DNA of 12,861 nt from DATJJW01 sp035491935 (GTDB taxonomy: Bacteria > Pseudomonadota > Alphaproteobacteria > ATCC43930 > CGMCC-115725): contig DATJJW010000291.1 in the NCBI GenBank assembly GCA_035491935.1, forward strand, positions 1-12,861. Reading direction: 5' to 3'. Position numbers and translations under genes: made by a program. The first letter of the stretch is position 1. Each line of letters opens with the position of its first letter. Positions 12,321-12,861 of this stretch are shown piece after piece. The notes under the pieces were generated by a model. It did not search any database. It saw only the letters and a list, made by a program, of their open reading frames with translations, and was not told the DNA's origin.

Positions 12321-12861
12321 ATGGTCGATTGCTGCATGGGCCGCGATGACGCGCGCTTTCAATCCGATGCCGATCGCGGCTGGCCGTCCTCCACCTGGCT
12401 GGGTCGCTCCGTCGGCGATGCCGCCTGCCGCTTCGGCATGCGCTTTCTGAAGCGTTGCCAGCAGGGGCTGCAAGCACCACGGAGCTGGACCGGCGCCTGG
12501 GGCGCGGTACTGGCGATGGCTGGGGCGGGCCTCGCGCTGTCGGCTTCGCTGACCCTGCCCGTGGCAGCCCCCTCGGTCGCGATGGCCTCGGCTGTCGCCT
12601 GGGCCGGGGCCATTCTGCTGCCGGTCGCGGTGGCGGCGATGATGGCCCAGGCCTTGCCGCGTCTCATCGGCCATGCCGACCGGCGCGCCGTGCTCTGGCT
12701 GTTGGGCGTGGTGCTGGTCGTAGCCGATCTCGCCGCGGCGCTGGCGCCGGGGTCTCTATCCTTCCTGGCGGCGCGCGCCTTGTTCGGCGTGGCGTTGGGG
12801 GGCTTCTGGGCGCTGGCCTTGGGGCTGGGCGGCCGCTTGACCACGATCGGCTCGGCGGCGC
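12321..12861 (+). CDS. MFS transporter (DHA1/NepI-like), C-terminus cut by window edge
   Basis: 180 residues are visible and the frame is open to the edge. After about 58 polar residues come hydrophobic helices: WGAVLAMAGAGLALSASLTLPVAA (60-83), AVAWAGAILLPVAVAAMMAQAL (91-112), the loop IGHADRRAV (116-124, counterpart of the MFS DRRxxL signature), WLLGVVLVVADLAAALAP (126-143), and SLSFLAARALFGVALGGFWALALGLGGRL (145-173). The last stretch closely resembles the R-GVALGGFW helix of NepI/AraJ-type drug or nucleoside efflux pumps. About 220 residues should lie beyond the window. The start is fixed by AGGAGGG. The Arg- and Cys-containing N-terminal tail (Cys4, Cys5, Cys36 and Cys46) is longer than usual. 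Regulation by the divergent TetR is likely. MFS is fairly sure; the substrate is unknown. Confidence 0.8.
   Translation, partial: MVDCCMGRDDARFQSDADRGWPSSTWLGRSVGDAACRFGMRFLKRCQQGLQAPRSWTGAWGAVLAMAGAGLALSASLTLPVAAPSVAMASAVAWAGAILLPVAVAAMMAQALPRLIGHADRRAVLWLLGVVLVVADLAAALAPGSLSFLAARALFGVALGGFWALALGLGGRLTTIGSAA

Noticed and set aside
12206..12337. N-terminal extension of the TetR frame
   Set aside because: It crosses the operator-like repeats and probable promoters and has no resemblance to TetR N-termini; the domain begins at MGRPRE.
12359..12844. 161-residue minus-strand open frame at the right edge
   Set aside because: Ala/Arg/Pro-rich shadow; the plus frame has membrane helices, MFS motifs and an excellent ribosome site.
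1..12861. tRNA, rRNA, CRISPR, insertion sequence, integrase, toxin-antitoxin or defence genes
   Set aside because: No repeat-spacer pattern, no terminal inverted repeats with a transposase and no matching protein families were seen on either strand.

Overview
The window reads as a GC-rich, gene-dense piece of the chromosome of a Gram-negative alphaproteobacterium. The evidence is an outer-membrane LpxR-like beta-barrel, a PAS_5-type PAS protein (a family I know mainly from Alphaproteobacteria), strong G/C preference at third codon positions, and several families typical of Rhodospirillales or Rhizobiales-like genomes. The order-level placement is inference only. I see no rRNA, tRNA, CRISPR array, insertion sequence, integrase or phage gene. 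Fourteen protein genes fill the window, and the first and last are cut by its edges.

Layout. (1) Bases 1-1122, minus strand: a PAS_5 sensor-like protein followed by a truncated enoyl-CoA hydratase. (2) 1123-1422: an AT-rich intergenic region with two dyads and a hairpin, upstream of a glucose-1-dehydrogenase-like SDR (1423-2220, plus). (3) 2240-6003, minus: a tightly packed run LysR regulator -> SDR-DoxX fusion -> DUF2269 membrane protein -> pseudaminic acid synthase (PseI), with gaps of 9, -1 and 21-26 bases. (4) 6004-6179: a control region with a perfect TATAAT on the LysR side and a TGCGAA/TTCGCA dyad. Divergent from LysR is a pirin-family protein (6180-7067) whose metal-binding HxH has become YxY and whose C-terminus holds a 15-bp tandem repeat. 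(5) A degenerate SDR lacking the catalytic Tyr (7181-8002), preceded by a 23-bp near-perfect palindrome. (6) Minus strand: an aldo/keto reductase (9186-10178), then an LpxR-type lipid A deacylase (8048-9139). (7) Plus strand: a CNT-family nucleoside transporter (10343-11602). (8) A TetR regulator (11618-12202, minus) divergent from a truncated MFS transporter (12321 to the edge). The region between them carries three copies of a TACC-N4-GGTA-type operator.

Functionally this looks like an accessory metabolic and envelope neighbourhood rather than one pathway. Two regulator/target pairs can be read directly from gene order (LysR/pirin and TetR/MFS). Several redox enzymes sit close together (three SDR-fold proteins and one AKR), two of them with Phe where the SDR catalytic Tyr should be. 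Two genes act on the cell surface (PseI, LpxR-like). I found no clearly new multi-gene defence or mobile system. The most unusual signals are the altered active sites in pirin and the two SDRs, the orphan pseI at the end of a LysR/SDR-DoxX/DUF2269 run, and the iterated TetR operator.
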